Source of the DNA: Sphingobacteriales bacterium
Lineage (GTDB): Bacteria; Bacteroidota; Bacteroidia; Chitinophagales; UBA2359
Reading direction: 5' to 3'
DNA: 64,000 nucleotides
Assembly (NCBI GenBank): GCA_016711285.1
Contig: JADJTG010000013.1
Coordinates: 598,001 to 662,000 of the forward strand
Below the pieces are notes generated by a model. The model had not been told where the DNA came from, ran no database searches, and worked only from the letters and a program-made list of their open reading frames with translations. The translations under genes and the position numbers were made by a program. This document shows, piece after piece, positions 37,993 to 47,787 of the stretch (positions are counted from its first letter, which is position 1; every line of letters begins with the position of its first letter).

Positions 37993-38253
37993 TAAAGCGG
38001 ACAGATGAAAAAAATATTTTTATAAAAACTGAACAGTTACGTTGCAAAATTGAACAATAAAATCATCATTTTATCAAGAGATGTTCTAAATCTGTTTTAA
38101 AAAAGAAGATATATACAAACACGGATACAATTTAGGCAATTTTAGTTTTTTTTATGATGATACATAGAAATTTGTGGGGCTTGGCAAAGAAATCATCATC
38201 AAAAAAATGCTTGTATATTTGAGGGTGTTGCGACTTTGTAGAGTAGGAAAATT

Positions 38254-38788
38254 AAAAATATCTTATTCAGTCGGATAATAAGAAAATATACGCTGTGCGG
38301 GTATGTGATAGTTAAGTGCCATTTTAAACACAACGTCTCAATAATTTTATGGAATTTAGAAATAAAAATTACTTCCCCGTCCAACAAAGATTCCGAAATA
38401 GGAATAAAAGAAAAATGACAAGATTTTTCTTGAAGAATACCAATCAAAAAGGATTAAATGGACGATTTTTAGAACTACAAAGGATTTAGAACAGACAACA
38501 AATCATGGTCGTGTAATAATGTCATCTGAAAGAATTACTAATCAAGTTACCAATTAAACAGTACTCAGTTTAATAAACTCATCAAACCAATTTGAGGATT
38601 ATGAACCTTTAATTGGAGATGTTCTGAAAATTGAAGTGAATTATATATTTGAAAGCATTAAAAATGTTCATAGAAGTTCCGGCGGCGGATACTTATGTTT
38701 TGAATATAAAAATAGTAACTGGATAGAAAGTTCATTCATCGACAAAGACGAAATCAAACTAATAAAAGAGGGTTGGCTAATTGAATAA
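38254..38788 (+). pseudogene. Degenerate AT-rich gene of unknown family
   Basis: A coherent coding track without an intact frame. It runs in one frame from about 38254 to a stop at 38416 (for example NLEIKITSPSNKDSEIGIKE), shifts by one base in an A run near 38412, continues to an in-frame TAA at 38555, then goes on in the same frame to TAA at 38786 (for example EYKNSNWIESSFIDKDEIK). No start codon is evident at the left end. It is distinctly more AT-rich than its neighbours prmC and anmK. I do not recognise the family. The composition and decay suggest a remnant of a transferred gene. Confidence 0.55.
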
Positions 38789-38897
38789 AATGAACACTAA
38801 CATTTGTTTAACGCAAATTAGACTATTTGTTCAAAATATTTTATAATTTTACTTTTTCACCTTTAATCCCAAACTATTCACACTTTTTTTAAAACAG

Positions 38898-40028
38898 GTG
38901 CAATCTTCTTCCTCTACTTTATCCTACCGCGCTTTGGGCTTGATGTCGGGCAGTTCTTTGGACGGCATTGATGTGGCTTATTGTGAATTTTCGGTTGATG
39001 CGCACGGGCAATGGACTTTTGAAATACCGCTTGCCGAGTGCGTACCTTTGCCGTCTGTATGGCACACCCGTTTGTTGCATTTGCCCGAACAAAGTGCTGT
39101 CGTTTTTCATAAAACCCATACTTATTTCGGGCATTTTTTGGGCGAAATCGCTGCTGATTTTATCCGGCAGCATCACCTTGAGCCACAGGTTATCGGCTCG
39201 CATGGTCACACTATTTTCCACGCACCGGCGCAGCAGCTCACGGCTCAAATCGGCTGCGGTGCTGCACTTGCCGCCGCCGCCGCCATTGCTACGGTTTGCG
39301 ATTTTCGTACTTTAGATGTAGCTCTGGGCGGTCAGGGTGCACCCATAGTTCCCATCGCCGACCGCTTGTTGTTTGCGCCATATCGTTATTGCCTTAATTT
39401 GGGCGGCATTGCCAACATTTCCGCAAAAACCACCGCCGCTATTGTAGCTTTTGATGTAAGTGCGTGCAATGGCGTATTAGACCGCCTCGCGCAAACACAA
39501 AATATGCCCTTTGATGCGGGCGGTGCATTGGCTCGCAGTGGTGCGCTGCAAACGTTTTGGTTGGATAAACTCAACAGCCTTCGTTTTTTGCAGCAGCCTT
39601 ATCCCAAAAGTTTGGGCAATGATTGGGTGCAGCGCATAGCGCAAAAGCTGCTAGAAGCGGAAGATACCTCTACGCCAGATAAGTTGCGCACTTTTTGCGA
39701 ACACATCGCCATACAGATAAAAAACAGCGTGCTGCAAATACAAGAGCGCGAAAATACCACAAACTTTGTCGCCACCGACCGTTTGTTGCTCACCGGCGGC
39801 GGTGCTTTCAATACGTTTTTGAGCGAGCGTATTGCGGCGCAATGTGTGGGCTTATGCGAAGTAGAAATACCGGACGAAAAAACGATAAAATTCAAAGAAG
39901 CCCTGACAATGGCATTGATGGCGGTGCTGCGTTTGCGTGGCGACAACAATGTGCTGGCATCGGTGACCGGAGCACGCCGCGACTCGTGCAGCGGGGCTTT
40001 ATACGTCGCTAACGGCACACCGCTTTGA
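38898..40028 (+). CDS. anmK: Anhydro-N-acetylmuramic acid kinase
   Basis: A 376-aa ASKHA-fold kinase that phosphorylates and opens 1,6-anhydroMurNAc during murein recycling. Family motifs: GLMSGSSLDGIDVA for nucleotide binding, SHGHTIFH, LGGQGAPIVPIAD, NLGGIANIS, FD.SACN.VLD and TGGGAFN. It starts at GTG 38898, 15 codons before the conserved motif; no upstream in-frame ATG. Its last 20 bases overlap the 3' end of the convergent gene. Confidence 0.93.
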   Translation: MQSSSSTLSYRALGLMSGSSLDGIDVAYCEFSVDAHGQWTFEIPLAECVPLPSVWHTRLLHLPEQSAVVFHKTHTYFGHFLGEIAADFIRQHHLEPQVIGSHGHTIFHAPAQQLTAQIGCGAALAAAAAIATVCDFRTLDVALGGQGAPIVPIADRLLFAPYRYCLNLGGIANISAKTTAAIVAFDVSACNGVLDRLAQTQNMPFDAGGALARSGALQTFWLDKLNSLRFLQQPYPKSLGNDWVQRIAQKLLEAEDTSTPDKLRTFCEHIAIQIKNSVLQIQERENTTNFVATDRLLLTGGGAFNTFLSERIAAQCVGLCEVEIPDEKTIKFKEALTMALMAVLRLRGDNNVLASVTGARRDSCSGALYVANGTPL

Positions 40029-41521
40029 GTACTAATTGATAATAAGATTGTTTGGTGAGTTTAGATTGCAGCCACAATTTGTAGTTGATGGCTTCGTTGG
40101 AGCCGGGTTCAAAAGGCGGCGATTTATCAATAAATTCCTGACATTTTTCAATGGTTTTTTTGCTTTGAAAAGGAACAGCTTCGCGAGCAATCATTTTCAA
40201 AATAGCCAAAAAAGACTGTTCGCGCTCATATTGTTTGCTATTGAGTTCGCTACGGAATTGGCGTTTGAGTTCAGCAATTTTTGACTCCACATACAGAAAA
40301 TCCTTATTTTCACAATGCAAAATCAACTCCACCACACCCAAAATTAATTGCATCGTAGGAGACAAATTGTTGTAAGCATCGGAGGTAAGCAAAGGCAGCA
40401 AACTTTTGAGCGCATTGTTGAGGTCGTTTTGATTATAATAAGCCACTGCCAGATTCAAGTGGCTCAAAACATCATAAAAACTGTGTCCGGTGAGCGAAGG
40501 GTCTTTATGAATATCGTTGAGCAGTTGGATTACGTCGGCATTGCGGTTGAGCAGGGAATAATTAAATACCAAACTTTGATGATATACCCACACATATTTG
40601 GGATAATACTTACGGTTTTGTTTTTGAAGTTCTTCGTGGAGCAGGTGCGTATAATGGAGCGATTGTTCAAAATTAAAATTAATGGCAGAAGCATTGATAA
40701 TCCAATTGAGCAGCACGAATATTTTTTCGTAAAATTTTTCGCTGAACAATTTTTTTTGCTGAAACTGCTGCAAAGACTCTATGAGATAGGCTTCTAAGGC
40801 GACAAAATTTTTGCGTTGAAGGAGGTCGGTGCGGATACTTTCGTGAATTTGAAACTGTACGGTAGGCGACAGGGCAACGGATTTATCAATGGCAAGAGCT
40901 GCCAGAATTTGGTCTAAAAGGGAGCGCAAATCATCTTCACGAAAAGCAAAGTTGGTACTTTTGAGGCGATAATTCAAGGTAGCAATCAGGTATTGCGCCT
41001 GCTGGGTTGCCATTTGGCTTTCGAGGTTTTTTTTGTCTTTTTTGAATATAAATTTCAGGATTTATCTTATAATAATCGTTGGCGAGGGCGATAATTTCGC
41101 CATACACCACATCTAAAAGGTCGGCATAATCGGAGTGCTGTGCTTCTTTTTCGGCTTTGAGCAAATAGCGGTGGGCGAGTTCGTATTTGGATTTATATTT
41201 AAAAATATTGGCAATTTCTATCAGGTTGTAGATGATATATTTTTCGTCTTTGTCGTGGTGCAGCAGCAGCAGACTTTGTTCAATATCGGCGAGGAGGCGG
41301 TTTTTGAGGCGGTAATACGCATTTTTGTTGTTGTCGGAAAAAAATCGCAGGGTGATTTCTTCACTGAATTCGTCTAAGTTTTCGGTTTTGATGCTGTCAA
41401 ACAGCACAACGGTTTTGTTGCGTTCGTTGCCACTTTGGAGGCGTGCCGAAAAAAGTTTAAAATTCCTGATTTCTTCTTTGTTTAAAGACTGTATAATTTC
41501 GGTGAGATGATATTTTGACAC
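40009..41521 (-). pseudogene. Frameshifted helical-repeat protein of unknown function
   Basis: Two overlapping frames form one protein of about 500 residues. The upstream part starts at GTG 41521 (MSKYHLTEIIQSLNKEE); the downstream part continues to 40009. They join where the minus strand reads CAAAAAAGAC followed by an A8 run (41027-41043); dropping one A restores DKKNLESQMATQQAQYLI. The protein is nearly all alpha-helical and TPR-like (repeated Leu/Tyr/Ala helices). No signal peptide, no known catalytic motif. The required shift is +1, which does not fit a classical -1 slippery site. A sequencing slip in the A runs is at least as likely as a real lesion. Confidence 0.7.
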
Positions 41522-41556
41522 AAATGAAAAACAATTTTTTAATGAGTAAAAAGTAA

Positions 41557-41670
41557 ATGCACGACAATTCTTTTTTTACTGAAAAACAAAAGCAACAAAA
41601 CATACAAAAAGTCGTTGATGTACTATACAAAGATATAGAAATTTTAAAAAAACAATGTTTGAGTAAGTAA
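41557..41670 (+). CDS. Possible 37-aa micro-ORF
   Basis: ATG 41557 to TAA 41670 encodes a Lys/Gln-rich helix (MHDNSFFTEKQKQQ...). It sits in the gap between the divergent genes. No promoter box, no homology recognised; a chance ORF in AT-rich DNA is quite possible. Confidence 0.2.
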   Translation: MHDNSFFTEKQKQQNIQKVVDVLYKDIEILKKQCLSK

Positions 41671-41805
41671 GATTTTATTTTTTAAACATAAAAAATCATA
41701 TAATTTTACAATACCTTTACATTGTCAATTTCATTTTATATCATTTATTTATTGATTTTTCTTTACAATACCGGATTTTTTATGTTTTTCGTACAAATGA
41801 TTACA

Positions 41806-43410
41806 ATGAAACGAGGATTTTTATTTCGTGTAATACAACGTATAGCAATAATAAGCATAGCAATATGCGGATTTATTGTTTCCGGTGCAGCTCAACCGGT
41901 CGTTGCCGATATAGAGTTAGTATCTTTTGAAATGCCGGATACCATCGCTTTGGGCTGTGATGTGCCGATGAATATTACGCTGCGCAATAATGACAGCGAC
42001 CCTGTTCTACTGTCGGAATACACACTTAAATACTTTATCAGCAACCAAGAGCCGCCCGCCGACCCCACCATCATTAGTCAAAGTAATTATGATATTCCTT
42101 TGGCACAAAGGTATTTGCTACCCGGACAAACAGTATCCTATCAGCGTTTTTTGCCCGTACAAAACCCGCTTTTTACAACCGAAAACAACGTAGCTCTACA
42201 AGAAAATGTAATTATTACCTGGGGAACGGGAGCTTTATTAGACCCCGAAAAACCCAACAATTATGCTATCAAAAAAGTATATATCAATACCCAATCTACC
42301 ATAGAATACGACCTGCCGCCTGTGCCAGAAGAGCCTGATTTTTATCAAATAGAATTTGACGATGTGCCGGAAGAAATAGAAGAATTTGTAAATATTTTTT
42401 GGGAAGTGAACGATGAAGACAGTATTGATGTATTTGTGCAGCAGTATTTTTCCGATATTTATTTCTGGCTAGAAAATACAGAGGAAAACGTATGGTATAA
42501 TATCAGTGCCAGTGGTAAGCCGCTTTTCGAAGCACCCACTCCTTCCTTCAATGGCATTATTTATTTGCCCAATTATATTCAGTTTCAATTGCAGCAAATG
42601 GGATACGACAACATTAACACGGGCGAAATTGTCGTTTTTCAAAATATACTCCCTCTGATAGCAGTTTCTTTAAACGACAGCACCACGTTGTATTACGATT
42701 TACAAGGCGAGTTTGGCAGCGAATCTTTAGACTATTTAGATGAACAATACCACCAATGTATGCAAGAATATGAAGATTATTTGGAATTTATCTATGAAGA
42801 TTTATTTGATAATGCAATAATAGACAGTATTTTGATACAATCTCAACCCGAAGATATGTGTTTTGGTCAAAGCATGGTTATGCTCAACAATGGTGCTACA
42901 TTGGAAGTAGATGAATATGGTGATTTGGTATATTATATACCGCCGTCCGGCATACAAAATGATATTCCTTTTGAAGAGTTGCCCGATTATGCTGCCCAAT
43001 ATATACAACAAAATGCACCGCAACTTATCAATGAAGCCACCTTCGTTGTGAATAATACCCTACAATGCTCCGTAGCCATAGAAGTTGTAGTAGAAAATGA
43101 GCCTGTAATTGCATTTGACACCAACACAGAAACAGTGGTATATGATGTATTGGGCGATGCACACAACGATTGGGCAACAGAAATAGGAATAAGCCCAAAT
43201 CCGGCCACTGAATATATTGTTTTACCGCAAAGATTCTATACTTTTGCCGAAATTTGTGATATAAACGGAAAAGTACGCGGTATATATAACAATACTGATA
43301 ATCAGCAATATATAGATGTAAAAGAATTAACGGCAGGTATATATTTTGTAAAAATCTACACCGAAAGTACTTCTGTTTATCCGCTTGTTTATAAATTTAT
43401 CAAACAATAA
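41806..43410 (+). CDS. T9SS-secreted protein of unknown function, acidic
   Basis: A 534-aa protein from ATG 41806, which gives a proper signal peptide (MKRGF..., hydrophobic core, cleavage near GAAQ). Starts further up (41722) only add AT-encoded hydrophobic residues. The N-terminal domain resembles CARDB-type adhesion modules (VSFEMPDTIALGCDVPMNITLRN). The middle is acidic and Tyr/Gln-rich, with no catalytic motif seen. The C-terminal 75 residues form a T9SS type A sorting domain (GISPNPATEYIVL onwards). A one-mismatch -7 box TACCTTTA lies near 41713. Confidence 0.75.
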   Translation: MKRGFLFRVIQRIAIISIAICGFIVSGAAQPVVADIELVSFEMPDTIALGCDVPMNITLRNNDSDPVLLSEYTLKYFISNQEPPADPTIISQSNYDIPLAQRYLLPGQTVSYQRFLPVQNPLFTTENNVALQENVIITWGTGALLDPEKPNNYAIKKVYINTQSTIEYDLPPVPEEPDFYQIEFDDVPEEIEEFVNIFWEVNDEDSIDVFVQQYFSDIYFWLENTEENVWYNISASGKPLFEAPTPSFNGIIYLPNYIQFQLQQMGYDNINTGEIVVFQNILPLIAVSLNDSTTLYYDLQGEFGSESLDYLDEQYHQCMQEYEDYLEFIYEDLFDNAIIDSILIQSQPEDMCFGQSMVMLNNGATLEVDEYGDLVYYIPPSGIQNDIPFEELPDYAAQYIQQNAPQLINEATFVVNNTLQCSVAIEVVVENEPVIAFDTNTETVVYDVLGDAHNDWATEIGISPNPATEYIVLPQRFYTFAEICDINGKVRGIYNNTDNQQYIDVKELTAGIYFVKIYTESTSVYPLVYKFIKQ

Positions 43411-43468
43411 CTTAAACGTAAATTTACCTTTTTATTAACACCCAAAATCATTATCATTTTATCATTTT

Positions 43469-43825
43469 ATGAACAAAAAAATCGTATCCTTAGCGGTGGC
43501 TTGCTTTGCCGTTTTATTGGCTGCTTGCGAAAAAGAACCCCTCACCTACGATTGCACCGGACTTACGCCCACCTACACTACAGATGTAAAACCTTTAATG
43601 GATACTCACTGTGCGTATTCGGGTTGTCATAACGCCACTTCCAAAGCTGATGGCAAAGATTTGAGTACCTACACTGCCGTAAAATCCGTTGCCAAAGACG
43701 ACGACTTTATGGGAAGTATGCAGCACTTGCGAGGCTACGAAAAAATGCCACAAGGTGCTTCAAAATTAGACGATACCAAGCTCAAAACTATTTCGTGCTG
43801 GATAGAAAACGGTATGCCGGAATAA
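43469..43825 (+). CDS. Small lipoprotein with atypical c-type cytochrome motif
   Basis: A 118-aa lipoprotein: signal peptide with lipobox LAAC at residues 17-20. It contains HCAYSGCH, a C-x4-C-H motif in the place of the usual C-x2-C-H haem site, and a later KMPQG whose Met could be the second axial ligand. Layout (VKPLMDTHC...GCHN ... MPQG ... ISCWIENGMP) matches a common Bacteroidota cytochrome c-like group. If haem is attached it would be a membrane-tethered periplasmic or surface electron carrier. It follows the T9SS gene by 58 bases and is convergent with murF. Confidence 0.7.
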   Translation: MNKKIVSLAVACFAVLLAACEKEPLTYDCTGLTPTYTTDVKPLMDTHCAYSGCHNATSKADGKDLSTYTAVKSVAKDDDFMGSMQHLRGYEKMPQGASKLDDTKLKTISCWIENGMPE

Positions 43826-43837
43826 AAAAGAATATTT

Positions 43838-45178
43838 TTATGCTTGAAAATGCGCCTGCACAACTTGCAATACTTTTTCCATTTTGCTGCCGCGCGAGCC
43901 TTTCAATAAAATCAGTATTTCAGTAAAATTTTTCTTCAATAAGTCCTTTGCCGCCTCGTCGCTGTTTTCAAAAATATGAAATCCGGCTACAGGCGGCAAT
44001 TTTTTAAAACCACCTCCAACCAACGCCACATACTCCAAAGGAATCGTTTGAAGTTGTTCCACAATTTTTTGATGCTCCTCTGTGCTGTAATCGCCCAATT
44101 CGAGCATCTCGCCCAATAATACCGCTTTGTGCGGGTGCGGCAAGAGCGCAAAATTATCCAAAGCAGCTTTCATACTCGTAGGATTGGCATTGTAGGCATC
44201 TACCACCATCTGATAGCGATTATCATTAAACGCCAACCATTGAGAGCGTTGATTTTGGGGCTGATATTGAGCTATTGCTTCGTTGATATGCGCCGTATCT
44301 GCGCCAAAATGCACCCCCACCGCCACGGCTGCCAACACATTATTCAAATTATAATCGCCAATAAGTTGGGTTTCAATGAGATGTTCGCTGTGCGATACGG
44401 CAGAATTTTTCCATTTTACCCGTAAAAAAGCAGCAGCATTATTAGGGCTGTCGGAGACGACTTCGCCTTGAATGTGGCAATGAGGGCTGCTGCCATACAG
44501 CAGGCAAGGCACATAATGTTGAGCCAATTCATACACGCGGCGGTCGTTTTTATTGACAAATAAAACACCTTGTTTGTTTTTTACTGCTTCAAATAATTCG
44601 CCTTTGCCGCGCTGCACTCCTTCTATACCTCCAAAACCCTCCAAATGTGCTTTGCCGATACCGGTGAGCAAACCGTGCGTAGGCTCGACAATTTGGCAGA
44701 GTTGAGCAATTTCGCCGCCGTGATTTGCGCCCATTTCTATAATAGCGATTTCGCAGTCGGTGGGCATAGCGAGCAAAGTGAGTGGCACGCCGATATGGTT
44801 GTTGAGATTGCCCACGGTGGCGTGGGTGCGGTAGCGTGTGCGCAAAACGGCGTTCAGCAATTCTTTGGTCGTTGTTTTTCCGTTGGAGCCGCTGATAGCC
44901 AAAACAGGAATGGAAAAACGGCGGCGGTGATAATTTGCCAGATTTTGCAAAGCCGCCAAAGTATCATTGACCACAATATAATGTTCGGAAACAGCAATGG
45001 CGGCATCATCAACCACCACTGCCAATGCCCCTTTTTCCAAAGCGGCGGCGGCATAGCGGTTGCCGTCAAACAGAGTGCCGCGCAGCGCAAAAAATAATTG
45101 TTGGGGCTGCACATTGCGGGTGTCGGTGCTAATACCTTTGGATTGCAGAAACAATTCGTACAGGCGGCTAATTTCCAT
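43838..45178 (-). CDS. murF: UDP-N-acetylmuramoyl-tripeptide--D-alanyl-D-alanine ligase
   Basis: A 446-aa Mur ligase that adds D-Ala-D-Ala to the UDP-MurNAc-tripeptide. Landmarks: DTRNVQPQQLFFALRGTLFDGN in the UDP-binding domain, P-loop SGSNGKTTTKELL, NNHIGVPLTLL, EMGANHGGEI, and DAYNANPTSM in the central/C-terminal domain. Full length. It stands apart from murE, mraY and the other dcw genes. Confidence 0.94.
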   Translation of the reverse strand: MEISRLYELFLQSKGISTDTRNVQPQQLFFALRGTLFDGNRYAAAALEKGALAVVVDDAAIAVSEHYIVVNDTLAALQNLANYHRRRFSIPVLAISGSNGKTTTKELLNAVLRTRYRTHATVGNLNNHIGVPLTLLAMPTDCEIAIIEMGANHGGEIAQLCQIVEPTHGLLTGIGKAHLEGFGGIEGVQRGKGELFEAVKNKQGVLFVNKNDRRVYELAQHYVPCLLYGSSPHCHIQGEVVSDSPNNAAAFLRVKWKNSAVSHSEHLIETQLIGDYNLNNVLAAVAVGVHFGADTAHINEAIAQYQPQNQRSQWLAFNDNRYQMVVDAYNANPTSMKAALDNFALLPHPHKAVLLGEMLELGDYSTEEHQKIVEQLQTIPLEYVALVGGGFKKLPPVAGFHIFENSDEAAKDLLKKNFTEILILLKGSRGSKMEKVLQVVQAHFQA

Positions 45179-45284
45179 TGAAACAAATGGGTAATAATGA
45201 TAAAAAAAGCGATAATAACAGCCGAAAATTTATAAAAAAAACCGCTTTATATCGCTTTTATTAGGATGAAAAATAATTTTTTGC

Positions 45285-45965
45285 TTAAAACATAATAAAA
45301 CGTCTGCCTTTATAGCAAGTGCTTTTTCCTATCATACCGATTGCCCAATCTGCTTCCAGCACTACTCGCATAGACAGTGGCGTATAAGGCTCATAAGTTT
45401 GATAAGGTACATAAGCCGGAGTGTCAATGCTTTTTCCTTCATCGTTTAAAATATCCTGAAATAAATATTTAAAACGCACCCCCGCATTGAGCGAAAAACG
45501 GTCGTTGCCCACCAAGGCACGCCCCAGCCCGAAAAGTACGCCAAAATGTTGTTTTTTTACATAAGTTTCATCAATCATACTATACACCGGACCTATTTCT
45601 ACATACCTTCCCAAATCGAGATTGCGGTAAAGCAAGCCAATATCCAGAGATTGATAGGAGAAAGTTTTAGTAGTATTGGTGCTTTTATACAAAAAATCCT
45701 GACTAAACTTTGACGACATTACATCAATACTCACAGAATTTTCATCACCGATATTCAAGCCAAATTTACCGCCCACGTCAAACCCGTGCGAAAAACGATA
45801 AACATAATCTTTGTCGTTGAAAACATTTTTGTTGATGAGCAAATTAGGTCCCCAACCTGCCCGTACTGTCAAATCGAACCAAGTTTGGGCATTTGCATTT
45901 ATATTACTGAATATGCATACAAAAAATACAAAGAAATGAAAAGTAAAATAGCGCATCATAAGCAA
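45285..45965 (-). CDS. Putative outer-membrane beta-barrel protein
   Basis: A 226-aa exported protein: signal peptide of about 26 residues ending NANAQ, then alternating hydrophobic/polar strands rich in Tyr, Phe and Gly (SLDIGLLYRNLDLGRYVEIGP, FGVLFGLGRAL, FSLNAGVRFKYLF). This matches small porin-like barrels of Bacteroidota. No specific family recognised. The start could be any of three nearby Met codons (45965, 45959, 45956); all keep the signal peptide. Its last residues (KGRRFIMF) end in an aromatic, as outer-membrane barrels often do. Confidence 0.6.
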   Translation of the reverse strand: MLMMRYFTFHFFVFFVCIFSNINANAQTWFDLTVRAGWGPNLLINKNVFNDKDYVYRFSHGFDVGGKFGLNIGDENSVSIDVMSSKFSQDFLYKSTNTTKTFSYQSLDIGLLYRNLDLGRYVEIGPVYSMIDETYVKKQHFGVLFGLGRALVGNDRFSLNAGVRFKYLFQDILNDEGKSIDTPAYVPYQTYEPYTPLSMRVVLEADWAIGMIGKSTCYKGRRFIMF

Positions 45966-45993
45966 TAAATATATTTTATATTAAAAAATTGAA

Positions 45994-46001
45994 CAAATAT
46001 A
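45994..46001 (-). promoter_or_regulatory. -7 promoter box (minus) of the beta-barrel gene
   Basis: CAAATATA on plus reads TATATTTG on minus, an exact TAnnTTTG, 29 bases before the first ATG. Confidence 0.5.
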
Positions 46002-46157
46002 ATTGATTTAAAACAGACAGTATATTATTGTTCTGCATAAGAGTTGTTGTGTATCTATGATACGTCAAAAAGTCAAAATGTTTTCAATCAGGAGGCAACC
46101 TTATTTTTTAATGGAACGTTCATAGTGAAAGATAACAGATGAGTATAAAGTATAATT

Positions 46158-46634
46158 ATGAAGATAAGGGCTGTACATATTTTTTTTATTATTTTCAGTT
46201 GTTGTGTATTGATGCTGACAGCCTGTAGTAATGATGAAGATATTTATATTACGGGTGATCCTTTTAACAATAAGCCACATATATCGGTAAAAGCAGCTAC
46301 TCCCAATCCATTGCAAGTGGATACCGACTCGCTTACATTGCTCATTCATTATTTTGACGGTGACGGCGATTTGGGTACTACCGACACCGCCGCACACACT
46401 ATTTTTATCAGCGACAGTCGTTTGCAAAACGACATTAAAAGTTTTTATATCCCGCCTTTAGCTCCAACCGACCAAAAAATAACGATAGAAGGAGATTTGA
46501 AGGTACAGATAAAAATGAATTTGTTGGATAGCAGTGTTGCTTCAGAAGAAGCCATTATTTCGGTGTGGCTGAACGACCGCAAAGGCAATGAAAGCAATGT
46601 TGCGGTGTCGCCCACTATTGAATTGCTACGATAA
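46158..46634 (+). CDS. Lipoprotein of unknown function
   Basis: A 158-aa lipoprotein with signal peptide 1-22 and lipobox LTAC. The mature part is one beta-rich domain with an acidic turn HYFDGDGDLG that could bind calcium. This layout (PHISVKAATPNPLQVDTDSLTLLIHYFDGDGDLG) is common among Bacteroidota lipoproteins without assigned function. It ends 80 bases before kdsD, which has its own promoter box. Confidence 0.75.
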   Translation: MKIRAVHIFFIIFSCCVLMLTACSNDEDIYITGDPFNNKPHISVKAATPNPLQVDTDSLTLLIHYFDGDGDLGTTDTAAHTIFISDSRLQNDIKSFYIPPLAPTDQKITIEGDLKVQIKMNLLDSSVASEEAIISVWLNDRKGNESNVAVSPTIELLR

Positions 46635-46661
46635 ACAAAAATTATACACTTTAAAATGTCG

Positions 46662-46669
46662 TAAATTTG
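46662..46669 (+). promoter_or_regulatory. -7 promoter box TAAATTTG of kdsD
   Basis: Exact TAnnTTTG. It overlaps an earlier in-frame candidate start (46667) and so supports ATG 46715. Confidence 0.55.
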
Positions 46670-46714
46670 CCCTTGCTCTTAAAAGAAAAAGAGTACAACA
46701 CGGCGATATTTTTT

Positions 46715-47707
46715 ATGACAACAACTGTATTATCAACACTGCATCGGCGTATTTTACAAAGTGCCTATCTGACGATAGAAACCGAAGCTGCCGCTATTTT
46801 ACATCTCAAACAACAAATTAGCGAAACTTTTGTGCAAGCTGTCTATTTATTGTCGGAATGTAAAGGGCGGGTCATTGTTACGGGGGTGGGCAAAAGTGCC
46901 ATCATTGCTCAAAAAATTGTAGCCACACTCAACTCCACCGGTACAGTAGCGGCATTTCTGCACGCTGCCGATGCACTCCATGGCGATTTGGGAATGGTGC
47001 AGGCACAAGACGTTATCATTGCTATATCCAAAAGCGGTTCTACGGCGGAGTTGCTGGCGTTGGCTCCTTTTTTAAAAAGGAACGGAAACTTGCTCATTGC
47101 TATAGTGAGCAACGAACACTCTAATCTTGCCAAATATGCCGATTGCGTGCTGCTTGCCAAAATAGAACGCGAAGCCTGTCCGAATAATTTAGCCCCCACT
47201 GCCAGTACCACGGCGCAATTGGCAATGGGTGATGCCTTGGCGATGTGTTTGCAGGATTTAAAACATTTTACGCCGCAGGATTTTGCTTTCAATCATCCGG
47301 CGGGTGCTTTGGGCAAGCAATTATATTTAAAAGTAGAGGATTTTTATCGGCATCAGGCGAAGCCGCAGGTATTGCCCACTGCCTCTTTGCAGGAGGTAAT
47401 CGTGGAAATATCTTCAAAACGTTTGGGGGCGGTAGCGGTAGTAGAAGAAGACGGTATCTTGGCGGGTATTATCACCGATGGCGATGTGCGGCGTATGCTG
47501 GAGCGTAGTTTAAATGTTGAAATGCTGCAACTTCGGGCGGAGGATATTATGAATAAACAGCCAAAAACCATAGAAAACGGCACAATGGCGGCAGAGGCAC
47601 TGAATATTTTGCGGCATCATAATATCAATCAAATAATAGTGGTGCAGGATAAAAAATATGTAGGTATGATACACCTGCACGATTTGCTGCGCGAAGGTTT
47701 GGAGTAG
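46715..47707 (+). CDS. kdsD: Arabinose-5-phosphate isomerase
   Basis: A 330-aa KpsF/GutQ family enzyme converting ribulose-5-P to arabinose-5-P for Kdo synthesis. SIS domain about residues 35-170 (VTGVGKSAIIAQKIVATLNSTG, SKSGSTAEL, CPNNLAPTASTTAQLAMGDALA), then two CBS domains (about 205-262 and 275-328). ATG 46715 is chosen because the promoter box covers the earlier frame start. A Kdo pathway fits a Gram-negative cell making LPS. The other kds genes are not in this window. Confidence 0.92.
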   Translation: MTTTVLSTLHRRILQSAYLTIETEAAAILHLKQQISETFVQAVYLLSECKGRVIVTGVGKSAIIAQKIVATLNSTGTVAAFLHAADALHGDLGMVQAQDVIIAISKSGSTAELLALAPFLKRNGNLLIAIVSNEHSNLAKYADCVLLAKIEREACPNNLAPTASTTAQLAMGDALAMCLQDLKHFTPQDFAFNHPAGALGKQLYLKVEDFYRHQAKPQVLPTASLQEVIVEISSKRLGAVAVVEEDGILAGIITDGDVRRMLERSLNVEMLQLRAEDIMNKQPKTIENGTMAAEALNILRHHNINQIIVVQDKKYVGMIHLHDLLREGLE

Positions 47708-47719
47708 CGATACAAAAAA

Positions 47720-47759
47720 ATAAAGTTGAGAACCGCATACTTGCAGTTCTCAACTTTAT
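47720..47759. terminator. Bidirectional intrinsic terminator
   Basis: A 14-bp stem ATAAAGTTGAGAAC / GTTCTCAACTTTAT with a 12-nt loop and flanking A/T runs, between convergent kdsD and the metalloprotease gene. Confidence 0.88.
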
Positions 47760-47787
47760 GAAAAAAAATAAAACGGAATAAATATTT

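Noticed and set aside
38199..38447. Minus-strand 82-codon frame
   Set aside because: It is antisense to the better-supported coding track of the 38254-38788 pseudogene and its residues are AT-driven.
41027..41043. Programmed -1 ribosomal frameshift (A-run as in dnaX)
   Set aside because: The downstream frame is +1 relative to the upstream one, and zero-frame codons do not fit X-XXY-YYZ.
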